The position numbers and the translations under genes were made by a program. The notes below the pieces were generated by a model. The model searched no databases and was not told where the DNA came from. It saw only the letters and a list, made by a program, of their open reading frames with translations. From Marthasterias glacialis (Eukaryota; Echinodermata; Asteroidea; Forcipulatida; Asteriidae): 64,000 nucleotides of DNA. Where the stretch lies: NCBI GenBank assembly GCA_911728455.2, contig OU452222.1:18300559-18364558 (forward strand). The letters run 5' to 3'. This document shows, piece after piece, positions 62,754-64,000 of this stretch. Position 1 is the first letter of the stretch. Each line of letters starts with the position of its first letter.

Positions 62754-63294
62754 AGACCGATTGTGCGACCCGTGTCACGTGACTTATTGTTGGTATTTAA
62801 TGTAAAAACACACTTTTCAATGCAAGAATTTCAAAGTTTTGAAGCTCAAATCATCCAAAGAAATTGCTTTCCAAAACTGTGTGATTCCTTTGACTATTTG
62901 AAATTTCGCAAGGCTAGGTATAAAATATGCTCACTTTTCCAACGTTCTTGTTACTCCCCCCCCCCTCTTTTTTTTTTTTTTTTTTTACAGTGATAGGCCA
63001 ACATTACAAACAAAATGACGGGCGGGTGGCAACATAGTCGTCCGACGCCGTCAGTGCATAACTCAAAATAAACCTATTTTGTAGTACAATACTGGTAGTT
63101 TATGAAACAGTACTGTGATTAATATTAATGTCAACTTCAATAAAATGGCTTCGTAACTATGTTATTATTACCAAAAGCCGACTTTTGGTATGACTTTGTC
63201 GGTCACGGCATGTATTTACACGTAGTTTGCCATCAGCTCAGATTACTATTACCAACAATAGGTCACGTGATGACATTGGTCGCGCAATCGGTCT
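62754..63294. mobile_element. 541-bp TIR element upstream of GLG1
   Basis: AGACCGATTGTGCGACC at the left and GGTCGCGCAATCGGTCT at the right are inverted; similarity continues through the CACGTGA and TATTGTTGGTA stretch (about 45 bp). A hairpin TACCAAAAGCCGACTTTTGG lies inside. No ORF. Confidence 0.8.
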
Positions 63295-64000
63295 GTGCGC
63301 TGGTTCAGACTCGACCAAAAAGACTTACAAGCAAGATGGGAATCAGCAAAATTCACACTTAAAGGGCGCCATCATAATATAGGGGCAAACCGACATCAGA
63401 GATAACGATGTAAAAGACAAAAACGATTATTGAAATGATAATTATTGCATAACATCCATCTTAAAATTGTATAAATTTAAGAAAAAAGTTCGTATATATA
63501 GGATTTACAAGGGGTTATAGAAAATGGAAAATAATTAATGTATCATTTTTTTTTTGCAGACAGCTACCAAAAAGACACCATAGTCTTTCTAACTAACCTC
63601 ATGCCATATATCATAATGTTATTTTACTCAAATTAATGTTCAACTCTTACAGTTTTGTTATAAAAAAAATGATATTTATGAACAAATAATGAAAAATTAT
63701 AAACAATGCTCCAGTCAAGGTTAGTTGCCAGGTACATCGATGTTCCAGTCTTTTATCATTCAAAATGTTTCCCATTGATGTTTCGCCTTTTCCTTTCATT
63801 TTTTTTCAACAAAGATACAGGAAAGGAACAAAAATAAACAAAATATTACATATTTCCTCAGGATTATTGGAATAATTCATGACCGAACACCAAATTTTTG
63901 ATCTGCCATCACTTTTTTTAGTTGGTGGAATCGTTTGGCTTATTAAATTTTTCCTTTTACCACGCAAACTCTCTTTGGTTTTACCTACCAAACAATAGCG

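Larger units (their letters stand above)
62281..64000. other. Upstream flank of GLG1
   Basis: Probable promoter side. No TATA box or initiator can be assigned. Two copies of one TIR family occupy much of 62562-63294. From 63295 to 64000 the sequence is A/T-rich, with only a weak minus-strand frame (63806-63991, Lys-rich) that I cannot support as a gene. Confidence 0.5.

Noticed and set aside
63806-63991. Lys-rich 61-codon minus-strand frame at the right edge
   Set aside because: Starts at a non-ATG codon, is A/T-driven and unrecognised; could be a partial exon but there is no support.
1-64000. LTR retroelements, Polinton-like or virus-like copies
   Set aside because: No long terminal direct repeats, capsid, protease, polymerase or integrase similarity could be seen.

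Overview
The window is a stretch of animal genomic DNA dominated by one gene, read on the minus strand: the orthologue of GLG1 (Golgi apparatus protein 1; also called ESL-1, MG-160 or cysteine-rich FGF receptor). I assembled 24 coding exons, all with GT-AG introns. They run from the start codon at 62199 down to the stop codon at 8994-8996. Their lengths add up to 3822 nt with phases that agree at every junction, giving a 1273-residue protein. It has a signal peptide, a Gln/Pro-rich N-terminal region, a long chain of GLG1-type cysteine repeats, one transmembrane helix and a 14-residue cytoplasmic tail ending in a GRxTKR-type motif like the vertebrate one. Comparison with the vertebrate protein is from memory and by eye.

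The organism is most likely a marine invertebrate deuterostome, perhaps an echinoderm such as a sea star. This is inference: the gene is close to vertebrate GLG1, while the introns are full of SINEs and small terminal-inverted-repeat (TIR) elements of a style I associate with echinoderms and lancelets. No species-specific marker was available.

Layout: 1-8993 is the downstream flank plus the 3' UTR, whose end I cannot place. It holds a SINE head, several TIR elements and one possible small exon (484-672). 8994-62199 is GLG1. Positions 62200 to 62280 are probable 5' leader with a 12-codon upstream ORF, and 62281-64000 is the upstream flank, with a 541-bp TIR element about 0.5 kb upstream of the start codon. 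Introns 2 and 8 are the longest (about 10.7 and 9.3 kb).

Non-coding content: at least three SINE types, two of them with a tRNA-Leu-like head; many MITE-like DNA elements, several with readable target-site duplications; two unclassified dispersed repeat families; three minisatellites (21, 33 and about 118 bp periods); a 129-bp tandem array built on a TTCCGG/CCGGAA palindrome; and a nearly perfect 133-bp-arm palindrome at 58566-58839. I saw no LTR retroelement, reverse transcriptase, transposase ORF, CRISPR array or genuine tRNA or rRNA gene. Most of the longer open frames outside GLG1 are chance frames, many lying in tandem repeats.

I found no wholly new multi-gene system. The most interesting leads are a 24-bp microexon whose omission restores the vertebrate spacing, the fresh palindrome, a 782-bp element flanked by 13-bp direct repeats, and the TIR elements at both ends of the gene.
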